Positions 1 to 8,022 of a stretch of DNA of 64,000 nt are shown piece after piece. Each line of letters starts with the position of its first letter. Position 1 is the stretch's first letter. The DNA comes from Leptolinea sp964446955. Lineage in GTDB: Bacteria > Chloroflexota > Anaerolineae > Anaerolineales > Anaerolineaceae. The notes under the pieces are model-generated. The model saw only the letters and a list, made by a program, of their open reading frames with translations, did no database searches and was not told the DNA's origin. The DNA lies in assembly GCA_964446955.1 (NCBI GenBank), contig CAYUQJ010000001.1, positions 1,054,001 through 1,118,000 of the forward strand, written 5' to 3'. The position numbers and the translations under genes were made by a program.

Positions 1-34
1 TGGCCGTGTAGAACAGAAATTGGAGTTGGAAACC

Positions 35-1124
35 ATGCAAGACCTTGAAACGCGCGCGCAATCTTGTGCCGAGAAAATTCAACATTTTTTGGAGCATCTT
101 TGACTTCCCTGCCCGGGAAATTGAGCTTTCTGAACTGGTAAAAAAATCTGAATCGACCGAATTATGGAACAACCCGGATGAAGCCCAGCTCATAATGAAA
201 AAACTATCCGAGATCCGGGATGATGTCGAAAGCTGGCAAAAACTAAAAAAACGCATATTCGATACGCTTGAACTCTCAGAAATGAACGACGAGAGTATGC
301 GGCCTGAACTTGAAGCCGAGCTGAATTCCATTGAATTGGAACTTTCCAGGCGTGAATTGAGCATCTTTCTCTCAGGAAAATATGACCGGGGCAACGCATT
401 GCTGGCCATTAATTCCGGTGCTGGTGGAACTGACTCGCAGGACTGGGCTGCCATGCTTCAGCGTATGTACCTTCGCTGGTGCGAACGCCGCGGCTTTCAG
501 ACAGAAATACTGGATATTTCTGAAGGAGAAGAAGCCGGAATTAAAAGTTGCACCATTGCGGTAAATGGACTGTACGCCTATGGATACCTTCGACCAGAAA
601 AAGGTGTACACCGGTTGGTACGTCTCTCTCCATTCGATTCAGCTCACCGCAGACACACATCCTTCGCGCAGGTTGAGGTTCTACCCGAGGCTGCCTCTGA
701 AGATCTTGAAGTTCAGATCAATCCAGATGATCTGAAAATAGATATTTTTAAATCATCCGGCGCGGGGGGACAGAATGTGCAAAAAAATGCGACAGCCATA
801 CGCATTACCCATATCCCCTCCGGATTGGTCGTCTCATGCCAGAATGAACGTTCGCAAATGCAAAACCGCGAGAATGCCATGCGGGTTCTACGCTCCCGCT
901 TGTTGGAATTACAACATGTGGCGCAAGATAAACATCTGGCTGAATTACGCGGAGAATACACAAAAACCGAATGGGGTAGTCAGATCCGCTCATATGTGTT
1001 GCACCCCTATCAGATGGTCAAGGATCACCGCACGGAATACGAGGCGGGAAATACCCAGGGAGTCCTCGATGGCGATCTTGACGGGTTTATCGAAGCCTAT
1101 CTTCGGTGGAATGGCAAAGCATAA
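35..1124 (+). CDS. prfB: Peptide chain release factor 2, made by programmed +1 frameshift
   Basis: RF2 recognises UGA and UAA stop codons and triggers peptidyl-tRNA hydrolysis on the ribosome. The GGQ motif (SGAGGQN) that enters the peptidyl-transferase centre is present, and so is the SPF tripeptide (RLSPFD) that marks RF2 rather than RF1. The reading frame is split. ATG at 35, preceded by GGAG at 22-25, reads 22 codons to an in-frame TGA at 101-103. The rest of the protein (DFPAREIE onward) lies in the +1 frame, so the product is 35..100 joined to 102..1124, about 362 aa, normal for RF2. The zero frame stays open upstream to the window edge, so a slightly earlier start is possible. A shared terminator separates it from convergent pfkA. 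Identification is very secure. Confidence 0.96.
91..104 (+). promoter_or_regulatory. prfB +1 recoding site
   Basis: The sequence is GGAG-CAT-CTT-TGA-C: a Shine-Dalgarno-like GGAG three bases before the slippery CTT codon, followed by the poor UGA-C stop context. Spacing and order match the classic RF2 autoregulatory frameshift site. When RF2 is scarce the ribosome pauses at UGA and slips +1 on CUU; when RF2 is abundant it terminates after 22 codons. Confidence 0.93.
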
Positions 1125-1127
1125 ATA

Positions 1128-1162
1128 AAGACGGCGATTGCAGTTTTGACAATCGCCGTCTT
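1128..1162. terminator. Bidirectional intrinsic terminator between prfB and pfkA
   Basis: A perfect 13-bp inverted repeat (AAGACGGCGATTG with its complement) encloses a 9-base loop. TTTTCTTATT follows on the plus strand and a TTTATTTAT-like tract on the minus strand. It lies between two convergent genes and can serve both. Confidence 0.85.
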
Positions 1163-1182
1163 TTCTTATTAATCCAATAACG

Positions 1183-2151
1183 TTAGTCAAGAATTCGAGC
1201 CAGTTCAAACAGGCTGATATCCACTTCTTTCTTGTTAGCGTTAACCTCTTCAATGGGAGTTGAAGCGATTTCCGATTTGATCATACCAACGAGAACTCCC
1301 GTTTCTCCCCGTGCAAGGGCTTCTGTTGCGCCTGCCCCTAAACGTGAAGCAAGGATACGGTCATAGGCACTCGGAGCGCCTCCGCGCTGAACATGGCCCA
1401 AAATGGTGACGCGAAGATCAAATCCAAGACGTTCGCGGTGGGACGAGAAGTATTGTCCTAATGCTTCTGCATTGTATTTGGCACCTTCTGCCACAACGAT
1501 AATGGCATGCTCTTTGCCTTTTTGATAGGCAGCCCGTAATCGTTGGGCCAGATCTTCAGGATCTGTCTCAACTTCAGGAATAACAACAGCTTCCGCACCG
1601 CCCGCAATGGCAGACATAAGCGCCAGATATCCGCAATCGCGTCCCATAACTTCCAGCATAAACGCCCGTTGTAACGACGATGCAGTCGTTTTTAGACGGT
1701 CGATCGCTTCCAACGCGATATTGAGGGCGGTATCAACGCCGATTGTAATATCCGAACCATAGAGATCGTTATCAATGGTTGAAGCCACACCAACCACAGG
1801 ATACCCAAGTTTGTGGAGCGCCCCGGTTCCTGTTTGCGAACCATTTCCACCAATGACAACCATTGCCTCAATTCCCTGCTCATTTAAAGTCCGCAGAGCT
1901 TTTAATTGACCTTCTTCTGTTTTAAACTCAGGACAACGAGCCGAACCCAGTACTGTTCCACCCCGCTGCATAATTCCACCAACATCTCGGGGACCAAGTG
2001 GAGATATCTTCCCAGTGATCAAACCCTGGTATCCACCCTTAACACCCCAGACTTCCCAGCCCTTCGCGACACCAGTTCGAACAACAGCTCGAATGGCTGC
2101 GTTCATCCCCGGCGCGTCGCCACCACTGGTTAAAACACCAATCCGTTTCAT
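1183..2151 (-). CDS. pfkA: 6-phosphofructokinase, ATP-type
   Basis: Phosphorylates fructose-6-phosphate to fructose-1,6-bisphosphate, the committed step of glycolysis. The 322-aa length is typical of the bacterial ATP enzyme. Visible motifs are the N-terminal SGGDAPGMN loop, GGTxLGSAR, and TIDND with the catalytic Asp at residue 127 in the same numbering as E. coli PfkA. Residue 104 is Gly and residue 124 is Ser, arguing against PPi use. Oddity: the usual GGDGS reads GGNGS (Asn103). Asp103 normally helps coordinate Mg-ATP, so either this is a tolerated subgroup variant or the enzyme is altered. ATG is preceded by GGAGGAG. A second, PPi-type homologue lies at 37113-38282. Transcribed alone, divergent from the sensor-kinase gene. 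Confidence 0.94.
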   Translation of the reverse strand: MKRIGVLTSGGDAPGMNAAIRAVVRTGVAKGWEVWGVKGGYQGLITGKISPLGPRDVGGIMQRGGTVLGSARCPEFKTEEGQLKALRTLNEQGIEAMVVIGGNGSQTGTGALHKLGYPVVGVASTIDNDLYGSDITIGVDTALNIALEAIDRLKTTASSLQRAFMLEVMGRDCGYLALMSAIAGGAEAVVIPEVETDPEDLAQRLRAAYQKGKEHAIIVVAEGAKYNAEALGQYFSSHRERLGFDLRVTILGHVQRGGAPSAYDRILASRLGAGATEALARGETGVLVGMIKSEIASTPIEEVNANKKEVDISLFELARILD

Positions 2152-2222
2152 TGCTCCTCCAATACTGTTTTCTCAGTAAAATAAGTCAGGTATATATGCA
2201 ATTTTGTATTTTATCATATAGA

Positions 2223-2228
2223 TATAAT
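2223..2228 (+). promoter_or_regulatory. Candidate -10 element for the KdpD-like kinase
   Basis: TATAAT lies in the AT-rich divergent region. It overlaps an in-frame TTG at 2228, so transcription from it would begin after that codon; this favours the GTG start at 2291. No good -35 is seen at 16-18 bp, which keeps confidence low. Confidence 0.4.
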
Positions 2229-2290
2229 TGTATCGATTCAATACAAGCAGGATACTATCAGAACAAATTCACCGATCCAAGGTCGCGAAT

Positions 2291-3751
2291 GTGATTAAGA
2301 AGAAACCTCTTATTTATTTAATTCAAATGCTGGCCGCTACAATGATTGTCGGCATTCTTACATGGTTTCTTGGTTATTTTCAATCCAGATTAAGCACACC
2401 GATCATAGCCCTCCTGTTCCTATTACCAGTCGTTATTTCTGCCGGCTACTTTGATATAACCGGTGGAATAACCGCTTCTGTGATTTCATTTCTGGCATTC
2501 AACTATTTCTTTATTTCACCATTCCTTACTTTTTCTGTATATCATTCACAAGACCTATTGGCCCTTATTGTCTTTCTTTTGATTGCCGCAATTACCAGTC
2601 AATCCATTGGCAAAGCCAAGACCAATCTTGCCGCCGCAAAGGCAAGGGAACATGAGACAATGCTCCTTTATGAACTAACGATTGCCCTGGCCGGAACCAT
2701 GAATGAAGAAGAAATTTTGGAGAGTGTAGGCAAGAAGATCATTGAACACTTCCCGGTGGAGACTGTTCTATTTCAATTAACACCGGAAACGACAGAAATA
2801 CAATCGCGGTTATTTCCATTTGGGTCAGTCACACCGGATCGGGAAGCAGATTTTTGCCTGGAGATTTCCGCGGGAGATGAAACCAAAGGGAGCATCATGA
2901 CATGGTTAAAAATGCCATTAGATCATCCCCAGGAACGGCTACTGAGAGCGTTTGCCAGTCAGACATCCCTTGTACTGGGAAAAGCATCGCTAGCGGATGC
3001 TGAACGGCGGGCGAATTTATTGGAGGAAAGCGACAAGCTGAAATCAACACTTCTCTCCTCAGTCTCTCATGAACTCCGAACACCGCTTTCAACAATAAAG
3101 GCATCGATATCCAGTTTGCGCAGCGATGAGATTGATTGGGATTCGAACGCGCGGCGGGAATTACTAACCGCAGTCGAAGAAGAAACCGACCACTTAAACC
3201 AACTGGTCGGCAATCTCCTCGATATGTCAAGAATTGAAATGGGTGCTCTCCAACCAAACCAGAAGAATAATTCCATCAAAGAAATACTCATGGGTGTTGT
3301 GAGAAGGATGCGTCACCAGTGGACATCACACCGGATAGTCATAAATATCCCGGATAACACACCTGAGGTATTTGTGGATTACAGTCAAATGGAACAGGTA
3401 TTTATGAATCTACTCAGCAATGGGATTAAGTACTCCCCACCCGGGTCAGAGATCACTGTTAATACAAGCCATCATGATGAGAGAGAATTGCTTGTTGAGG
3501 TGGTCAATCAGGGTCCGTTTGTAAAGCCGGAACATTTAACTCGGATTTTTGATAAGTTTTTCCGGGTAACAGATGCTGATCAGGTCACAGGAACAGGATT
3601 GGGATTATCCATCTGTAAAGGTATCATTGAAGCGCATGGTGGTCATATTTGGGCAGAGAACAGACCAAAAGGATTCACTTTTATATTTACGGTTCCCATG
3701 GCGACTAGGTTAATTATTCCAGTTGATAGCGAATCGGGAGACATCCTGTGA
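2291..3751 (+). CDS. KdpD-like membrane sensor histidine kinase (short form)
   Basis: Sensor kinase equivalent to the C-terminal part of KdpD. After the GTG start come about four hydrophobic helices (roughly residues 10-105; DUF4118-type), a GAF-like segment (about 120-230), a HisKA dimerisation helix with phosphoacceptor His in SVSHELRTPL (about residue 260), and a HATPase domain with an N box (NLLSNGIKYS) and the glycine-rich TGTGLGLS. It lacks the N-terminal KdpD and Usp domains of full-length KdpD. The frame is open back to TTG 2228, but TATAAT overlaps that codon, and AAGG precedes GTG 2291 at usable spacing. Its stop overlaps the response-regulator start (GTGA), indicating coupled translation. 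No kdpFABC pump lies nearby, so the signal is unknown. Confidence 0.85.
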   Translation: MIKKKPLIYLIQMLAATMIVGILTWFLGYFQSRLSTPIIALLFLLPVVISAGYFDITGGITASVISFLAFNYFFISPFLTFSVYHSQDLLALIVFLLIAAITSQSIGKAKTNLAAAKAREHETMLLYELTIALAGTMNEEEILESVGKKIIEHFPVETVLFQLTPETTEIQSRLFPFGSVTPDREADFCLEISAGDETKGSIMTWLKMPLDHPQERLLRAFASQTSLVLGKASLADAERRANLLEESDKLKSTLLSSVSHELRTPLSTIKASISSLRSDEIDWDSNARRELLTAVEEETDHLNQLVGNLLDMSRIEMGALQPNQKNNSIKEILMGVVRRMRHQWTSHRIVINIPDNTPEVFVDYSQMEQVFMNLLSNGIKYSPPGSEITVNTSHHDERELLVEVVNQGPFVKPEHLTRIFDKFFRVTDADQVTGTGLGLSICKGIIEAHGGHIWAENRPKGFTFIFTVPMATRLIIPVDSESGDIL

Positions 3752-4443
3752 ACATTCAACCATCCATACTGGTCATTGATGACGAACCTCAAATACTGCG
3801 TGCTTTGAAAACAATTCTTTCCTCCAAACATTTTCGCGTAAATACCGCAAATCGGGGAGAAGAAGGTATAACATTGGCCGCGACCCTGCAGCCCGATCTA
3901 ATTATTCTCGATCTTAGTCTTCCAGATATGTCGGGGATCGATGTTTGCACACGAATACGTGAATGGAGTCAGGTTCCGATCATCATTCTATCTGTGCGGG
4001 ACCGTGAAAGCGACAAGGTATTGGCCCTTGATCGAGGAGCAGATGATTATCTGACAAAACCATTTGGCATAGAAGAACTGCTGGCACGAATTCGCGTCGC
4101 CTTGCGCCACAGCAGTCAATCGGCCGACAAACACCAATCCATCATATCTGCCGGTACCATCTCCATAGACCTGGTTAAACACATCGTTACCCGCGAGGGG
4201 AATGAAGTAAAACTCACCGCTACCGAGTTCAAGGTTTTATCATACATGGCTTCGCATGCAGACAGGGTATTAACTCACCAGGCAATCCTGAATCATGTTT
4301 GGGACTATGAAGATTCAGATCATGTTGAATACTTGCGCGTATATATTGGCCAATTGCGAAAAAAACTGGAAGCCAATCCGGAGGAGCCTGAACTGATCAT
4401 CACAGAATCCGGTGTGGGTTACAGATTCGTGACAGCCAAGTAA
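3748..4443 (+). CDS. KdpE/OmpR-family response regulator
   Basis: DNA-binding partner of the preceding kinase. Residues 6-120 form a receiver domain with the acidic pair DDE at 11-13, phosphoacceptor Asp55 (LIILDLSLPD) and Lys in LTKPF. Residues about 130-230 form a winged-helix OmpR output domain ending in GVGYRF. Length 231 aa is standard, and the best family resemblance by eye is KdpE. It starts at a GTG overlapping the kinase stop by 4 bp, so the two are co-translated. The targets cannot be read from the sequence, since no potassium-pump genes are nearby. Confidence 0.88.
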   Translation: MNIQPSILVIDDEPQILRALKTILSSKHFRVNTANRGEEGITLAATLQPDLIILDLSLPDMSGIDVCTRIREWSQVPIIILSVRDRESDKVLALDRGADDYLTKPFGIEELLARIRVALRHSSQSADKHQSIISAGTISIDLVKHIVTREGNEVKLTATEFKVLSYMASHADRVLTHQAILNHVWDYEDSDHVEYLRVYIGQLRKKLEANPEEPELIITESGVGYRFVTAK

Positions 4444-4533
4444 TTGCTTCCGATATTCATCTATTACATTAATACCGAGGGCTTTCCCACGATTGTTCTG
4501 ATTGTGAAAGATCAATGAACGGCAGAATGCTGG

Positions 4534-4541
4534 TATATAAT
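4534..4541 (+). promoter_or_regulatory. Candidate -10 region upstream of the LDH2-type dehydrogenase
   Basis: TATATAAT lies about 115 bp before the dehydrogenase start in an otherwise featureless 213-bp gap after the response regulator. No convincing -35 was found. Confidence 0.35.
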
Positions 4542-4656
4542 CCTCTCGAAGTTGCGTTTGTCAGTATTGATTACACAACAAATGCCCATATAACAAAGAT
4601 ACAGGCTAACCATAAGTAATGATCTGATCTTGCCCAACCTTCCTCAGGAGAAAACC

Positions 4657-5763
4657 ATGACCGACAAAATTCCATATCTTCCAGTAAATACCCTGCTTTC
4701 ATTCATGCGCGACGTGTTCATCGGTTGCGGCGTGCCACCCGAAGAGGCAGATATATGCGCCGAGGTTTTAATCACATCCGACCGGCGGGGAATCGAATCC
4801 CATGGTATTGGCCGGTTGAAAATGTACTTCGACAGAATACAGAAAGGTATCCAACTCCCTACGACCAATTTTGAGATTGTTCGCGAATCACCGACCACAG
4901 CTGTTGTTGACGGTCATCATGGAATGGGACAGGTAATTGGTGTCCGCGCCATGAATCTGGCTATCGAGAAGGCGAAAAAATTTGGTATGGGTGCTGTCGC
5001 AGTTAGGAATTCGACTCATTTTGGTATCGCCGGTTATTATCCCTTAATGGCCGTAAAAGCCGGGATGATCGGTATGGCTTTCACAAACGCCCGCCCCAGT
5101 ATTGCCCCGACATTCAGTGTTCAACCTATGCTGGGAACCAATCCCATTGCGTTTGGTGCACCCACAGATGAAGATTGTCCATTCCTGTTTGATGCGGCAA
5201 CCAGCATTACTCAGCGTGGAAAATTTGAAGTTCTCGCACGACAGGGAAAACCGGCAAAGCCGGGCTGGGCTATCAATTCCCTCGGTGAAACCATAACCGA
5301 TGCCGAAGGGGTCTTGCAGGGGTTTGCCAAAGATGCGGCTGCCCTTCTACCTCTGGGAGGTGCTGGAGAAGACCTGGCGGGGTATAAGGGGTATGATCTG
5401 GCTACTATTGTTGAAATTTTAAGCGCGTCTTTACAGCAGGGAAAATTTCTCTGGGATCTCTCGGGTATAGGTCCGGATGGAAAAACCCAGCCCAACTACC
5501 TGGGTCATTTCTTTATGGCCATTCAGGTAGACGCTTTTTGCCCACTGGATGATTTCAAACGATCGACGGGCGAGATACTTCGTCAATTGAGAGCTGCGCG
5601 AAAAGCCCCCGGGCAAAACCGAATATTCACAGCCGGTGAAAAAGAGTTTCACAATGAAAAAGAAACATCTGTCCATGGAATACCAGTTGTTCCCAATCTT
5701 CAAAAAGATATTCTTGCCATGAAGGAAGCTCTGAAACTGGATCAATATGAGTTCCCGTTTTAA
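4657..5763 (+). CDS. Malate/L-lactate (LDH2/YlbC family) NAD(P)-dependent dehydrogenase
   Basis: Member of the LDH2/MDH2 oxidoreductase family, which reduces or oxidises 2-oxo or 2-hydroxy acids such as malate, lactate, ureidoglycolate or sulfolactate with NAD(P). These are cytoplasmic enzymes unrelated to classical LDH. Visible family motifs are SHGIGR near residue 52, with the conserved His of the active site, and the nucleotide-site segment NSTHFGIAGYY around 118-128. Length is 368 aa, the usual size. The start is ATG 4657 with AGGAG 6 bases upstream; an in-frame TTG at 4630 lacks such a site. The true substrate cannot be decided from sequence alone. Confidence 0.85.
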   Translation: MTDKIPYLPVNTLLSFMRDVFIGCGVPPEEADICAEVLITSDRRGIESHGIGRLKMYFDRIQKGIQLPTTNFEIVRESPTTAVVDGHHGMGQVIGVRAMNLAIEKAKKFGMGAVAVRNSTHFGIAGYYPLMAVKAGMIGMAFTNARPSIAPTFSVQPMLGTNPIAFGAPTDEDCPFLFDAATSITQRGKFEVLARQGKPAKPGWAINSLGETITDAEGVLQGFAKDAAALLPLGGAGEDLAGYKGYDLATIVEILSASLQQGKFLWDLSGIGPDGKTQPNYLGHFFMAIQVDAFCPLDDFKRSTGEILRQLRAARKAPGQNRIFTAGEKEFHNEKETSVHGIPVVPNLQKDILAMKEALKLDQYEFPF

Positions 5764-5828
5764 ACCACTCGTATTGAACCGGTTTCTTTGAAGTAACATG
5801 GTAATCTAGAGTAAAATAGTTGCTGTTC

Positions 5829-5856
5829 CGCCGCCTTCCGGCAAACGGGGGCGGCG
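5829..5856 (+). terminator. GC-rich hairpin, possible terminator
   Basis: CGCCGCC (5829-5835) pairs with GGCGGCG (5850-5856), and an inner CCG/CGG (5838-5840/5846-5848) extends it. It sits 65 bp after the dehydrogenase stop and 32 bp before the HAD start. Only TTGTTTATAAATTA follows instead of a clean T run, so it may instead be a leader structure of the HAD gene. Confidence 0.4.
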
Positions 5857-5888
5857 TTGTTTATAAATTATCTGTTATGGGTGATTCG

Positions 5889-6563
5889 ATGGCAATAAAA
5901 GCGTTTATTTTTGATTTTGACGGCTTGATCATGGATACGGAAACACCAGAATATGAAGCCTGGCAGTCTGTTTTCCATGACCACGGGTTTGGATTACCAC
6001 TCTCTGAATGGCAAAAAGCCCTCGGTACCTCGCGGCTGCAATTTGATCCCCCCACCTACCTGGAAGAGCTATCTGGGCACCCAATCGACAAGAAAAAGGT
6101 GGAACATAAACAACGGGTGATTTGCTTATCGAAAATCTGCCGCCTTTCGGCCCTCCCCGGTGTGGAGAACTTGATCAAGTCTGCCCATGCCAGTGGAATT
6201 AAACTGGCAATAGCCTCCAGCAGCGGATCCGATTGGGTCTGGTGCAATCTGTCTCGCCTTGGCCTTGCCGGATATTTTGATACCATCTGTGCCGGTGACG
6301 AAGTTAACAAAGTCAAACCTGATCCGGCCTTGTTCAATAAAGCACTCGACGAGTTGGGAGTCTCCGCCAATGAAGCTCTGGCATTTGAAGACTCACCGAA
6401 TGGGATCAGAGCTGCCCGTAACGCCGGCATATTCTGTATCGCAATCCCCAATTTTATTTCACGACAATTGGATATCAGCCACGCGGATATGACCCTCAAT
6501 TCCCTGACGGATGTTACAGTAGAAGAACTTATAACCATTCAGAATATGTCACGAGAAAGGTAG
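5889..6563 (+). CDS. HAD-superfamily phosphatase / beta-phosphoglucomutase-like
   Basis: Haloacid-dehalogenase hydrolase of about 224 aa. Motif I FDFDGLIMDTE holds the nucleophile and acid Asp pair (residues 9 and 11). Motif II is the Ser in ASSSGSDW, motif III the Lys in VKPDPALF, and motif IV FEDSPNGI. The cap insert after motif I and the DGLIMDTE wording place it with the beta-phosphoglucomutase/phosphatase group acting on sugar phosphates. ATG 5889 follows GGTGA; a second ATG at 5877 is less well placed. The gene is 10 bp upstream of a GH1 glycosidase on the same strand, which fits processing of phosphorylated sugars from disaccharides (inference). Exact substrate unknown. Confidence 0.82.
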   Translation: MAIKAFIFDFDGLIMDTETPEYEAWQSVFHDHGFGLPLSEWQKALGTSRLQFDPPTYLEELSGHPIDKKKVEHKQRVICLSKICRLSALPGVENLIKSAHASGIKLAIASSSGSDWVWCNLSRLGLAGYFDTICAGDEVNKVKPDPALFNKALDELGVSANEALAFEDSPNGIRAARNAGIFCIAIPNFISRQLDISHADMTLNSLTDVTVEELITIQNMSRER

Positions 6564-6573
6564 ACACATAAGT

Positions 6574-7941
6574 ATGGATATCCGATTTCCAACCGGTTTC
6601 TTATGGGGCGCAGCTACAGCATCCTATCAAATCGAAGGGGGGTGGAATAAAGATGGACGCAGTCCATCCATATGGGATACATTCAGTCATGTGCCCGGTA
6701 ATGTGTACCATGGACACACCGGTGATGTTGCAGCAGACCATTATCACCGTTGGAAAGAAGATGTAGCCCTGATGAAAGAGCTCGGATTACCCGCATACCG
6801 TTTCTCATTTGCCTGGCCGCGGATCATTCCAGGCGGAACAGGTAGTGTCAACCAGACGGGGTTGGATTTTTATGACCGCCTGGTGGATGAATTATTGCGT
6901 AATGGAATAAAGCCCTTCCCAACCCTGTACCACTGGGACCTTCCTCAGATACTGGAAGACAAAGGTGGATGGCCGAATCGACAAACAGCGCAATATTTTG
7001 CGGATTACGCCTCTGTCCTGGTGGATCATTTTAGTGACCGGATCGAAAACTGGATCACCATAAATGAACCCTGGGTGGTCTCCATGCTTGGTTATCATGA
7101 AGGTGTTTTCGCACCCGGAGTTAAAGATCAAAAAGCCGCGGCTGCGGCTACACACCACCTTCTATTAGGTCATGGTCTTGCCGTACAAGCCATGCGGGCA
7201 ATAGCCAGGCAACCCTTGCAAATTGGTATCACACTCAATCTAAGCCACGTTGAAGCGTTCACAGATTCGGCCAAAGATGTGGAAGCCGCCCGGCAACGTG
7301 ATGCCCACCTGAATCGGATATTCCTGGACCCACTGTATTTTGGCAAATATCCTGATGAAATTATCGGCAGTCAGGGATTCGTCTTCCCGGCTGGATATGA
7401 AAACGATTTTCAGACGATTACCACATCTACAGATTTTCTTGGTATCAACAACTACTTCCGTGATGTAGTCCGCTATTCCACAAAAAATCCCCCCTTTGAT
7501 TACGAGACCATTCAACCAGAAGGCAGCAGTTACTCCGAGATGTGGGAAATGCATCCCCAGGGCCTCCATAAGCTATTGCTCCGTATAAAACGAGACTACC
7601 CTGTCAAGGCAATCTACATAACCGAAAACGGGACATCAGTGACCGATGGAATTGATGCCGATAATCGGGTTCGTGACTCACGCCGGATACAGTATATACA
7701 GGACCACCTATCCGCCACGCACCAGGCTATTCAAGATGGAGTTCCGGTAAAAGGGTATTTTGTCTGGTCGTTGATGGATAATTACGAGTGGAACAAAGGT
7801 TACAGCCGTCGCTTTGGCATTATCTTTGTTGATTATGAAAATGGGCAACGCCGGGTGATAAAAGACAGCGCCCGTTGGTTTAGCAATACCATTCGTGATA
7901 ATGGTTACCGGATAAAAACTTACTATTCAGAACCCTTTTAG
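6574..7941 (+). CDS. GH1 family beta-glucosidase
   Basis: Retaining beta-glycosidase of family GH1, 455 aa, normal length. The N-terminal signature FLWGAATASYQIEGG is present. The acid/base Glu165 is in TINEP, and the nucleophile Glu351 is in YITENG. Aglycone-site residues (YHWDLP; SLMDNYEW near the C-terminus) are also visible. No signal peptide, so it acts in the cytoplasm on imported cellobiose-type disaccharides. It follows the HAD phosphatase by 10 bp and is probably co-transcribed with it. Close relatives hydrolyse beta-glucosides and beta-galactosides, and the sequence does not settle preference. No sugar transporter adjoins it. Confidence 0.93.
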   Translation: MDIRFPTGFLWGAATASYQIEGGWNKDGRSPSIWDTFSHVPGNVYHGHTGDVAADHYHRWKEDVALMKELGLPAYRFSFAWPRIIPGGTGSVNQTGLDFYDRLVDELLRNGIKPFPTLYHWDLPQILEDKGGWPNRQTAQYFADYASVLVDHFSDRIENWITINEPWVVSMLGYHEGVFAPGVKDQKAAAAATHHLLLGHGLAVQAMRAIARQPLQIGITLNLSHVEAFTDSAKDVEAARQRDAHLNRIFLDPLYFGKYPDEIIGSQGFVFPAGYENDFQTITTSTDFLGINNYFRDVVRYSTKNPPFDYETIQPEGSSYSEMWEMHPQGLHKLLLRIKRDYPVKAIYITENGTSVTDGIDADNRVRDSRRIQYIQDHLSATHQAIQDGVPVKGYFVWSLMDNYEWNKGYSRRFGIIFVDYENGQRRVIKDSARWFSNTIRDNGYRIKTYYSEPF

Positions 7942-7951
7942 GGATTTTATA

Positions 7952-7980
7952 TTGGCTTATGCATTCGAGGATTGTATACT
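7952..7980 (+). promoter_or_regulatory. Sigma-70-type promoter of the rel gene
   Basis: TTGGCT and TATACT are separated by exactly 17 bp and lie 43 bp before the rel start codon. Confidence 0.65.
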
Positions 7981-8022
7981 ATTGACTGAATTACAAAGAG
8001 GCAATGCGCATTTCAGGGTTTT

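Noticed and set aside
45..1124. prfB as a frameshifted pseudogene or starting at TTG 45
   Set aside because: The break falls exactly at the known RF2 recoding site with its SD-like element and slippery CTT-TGA, so it is programmed and the product is intact.
2291..4443. A kdp potassium-transport operon
   Set aside because: Only the kinase and regulator resemble KdpD/KdpE; the kinase lacks the N-terminal KdpD domains and no kdpFABC genes are present.
6056..6538. A 160-residue minus-strand open frame
   Set aside because: Fully antisense to the HAD phosphatase gene, which has clear catalytic motifs.
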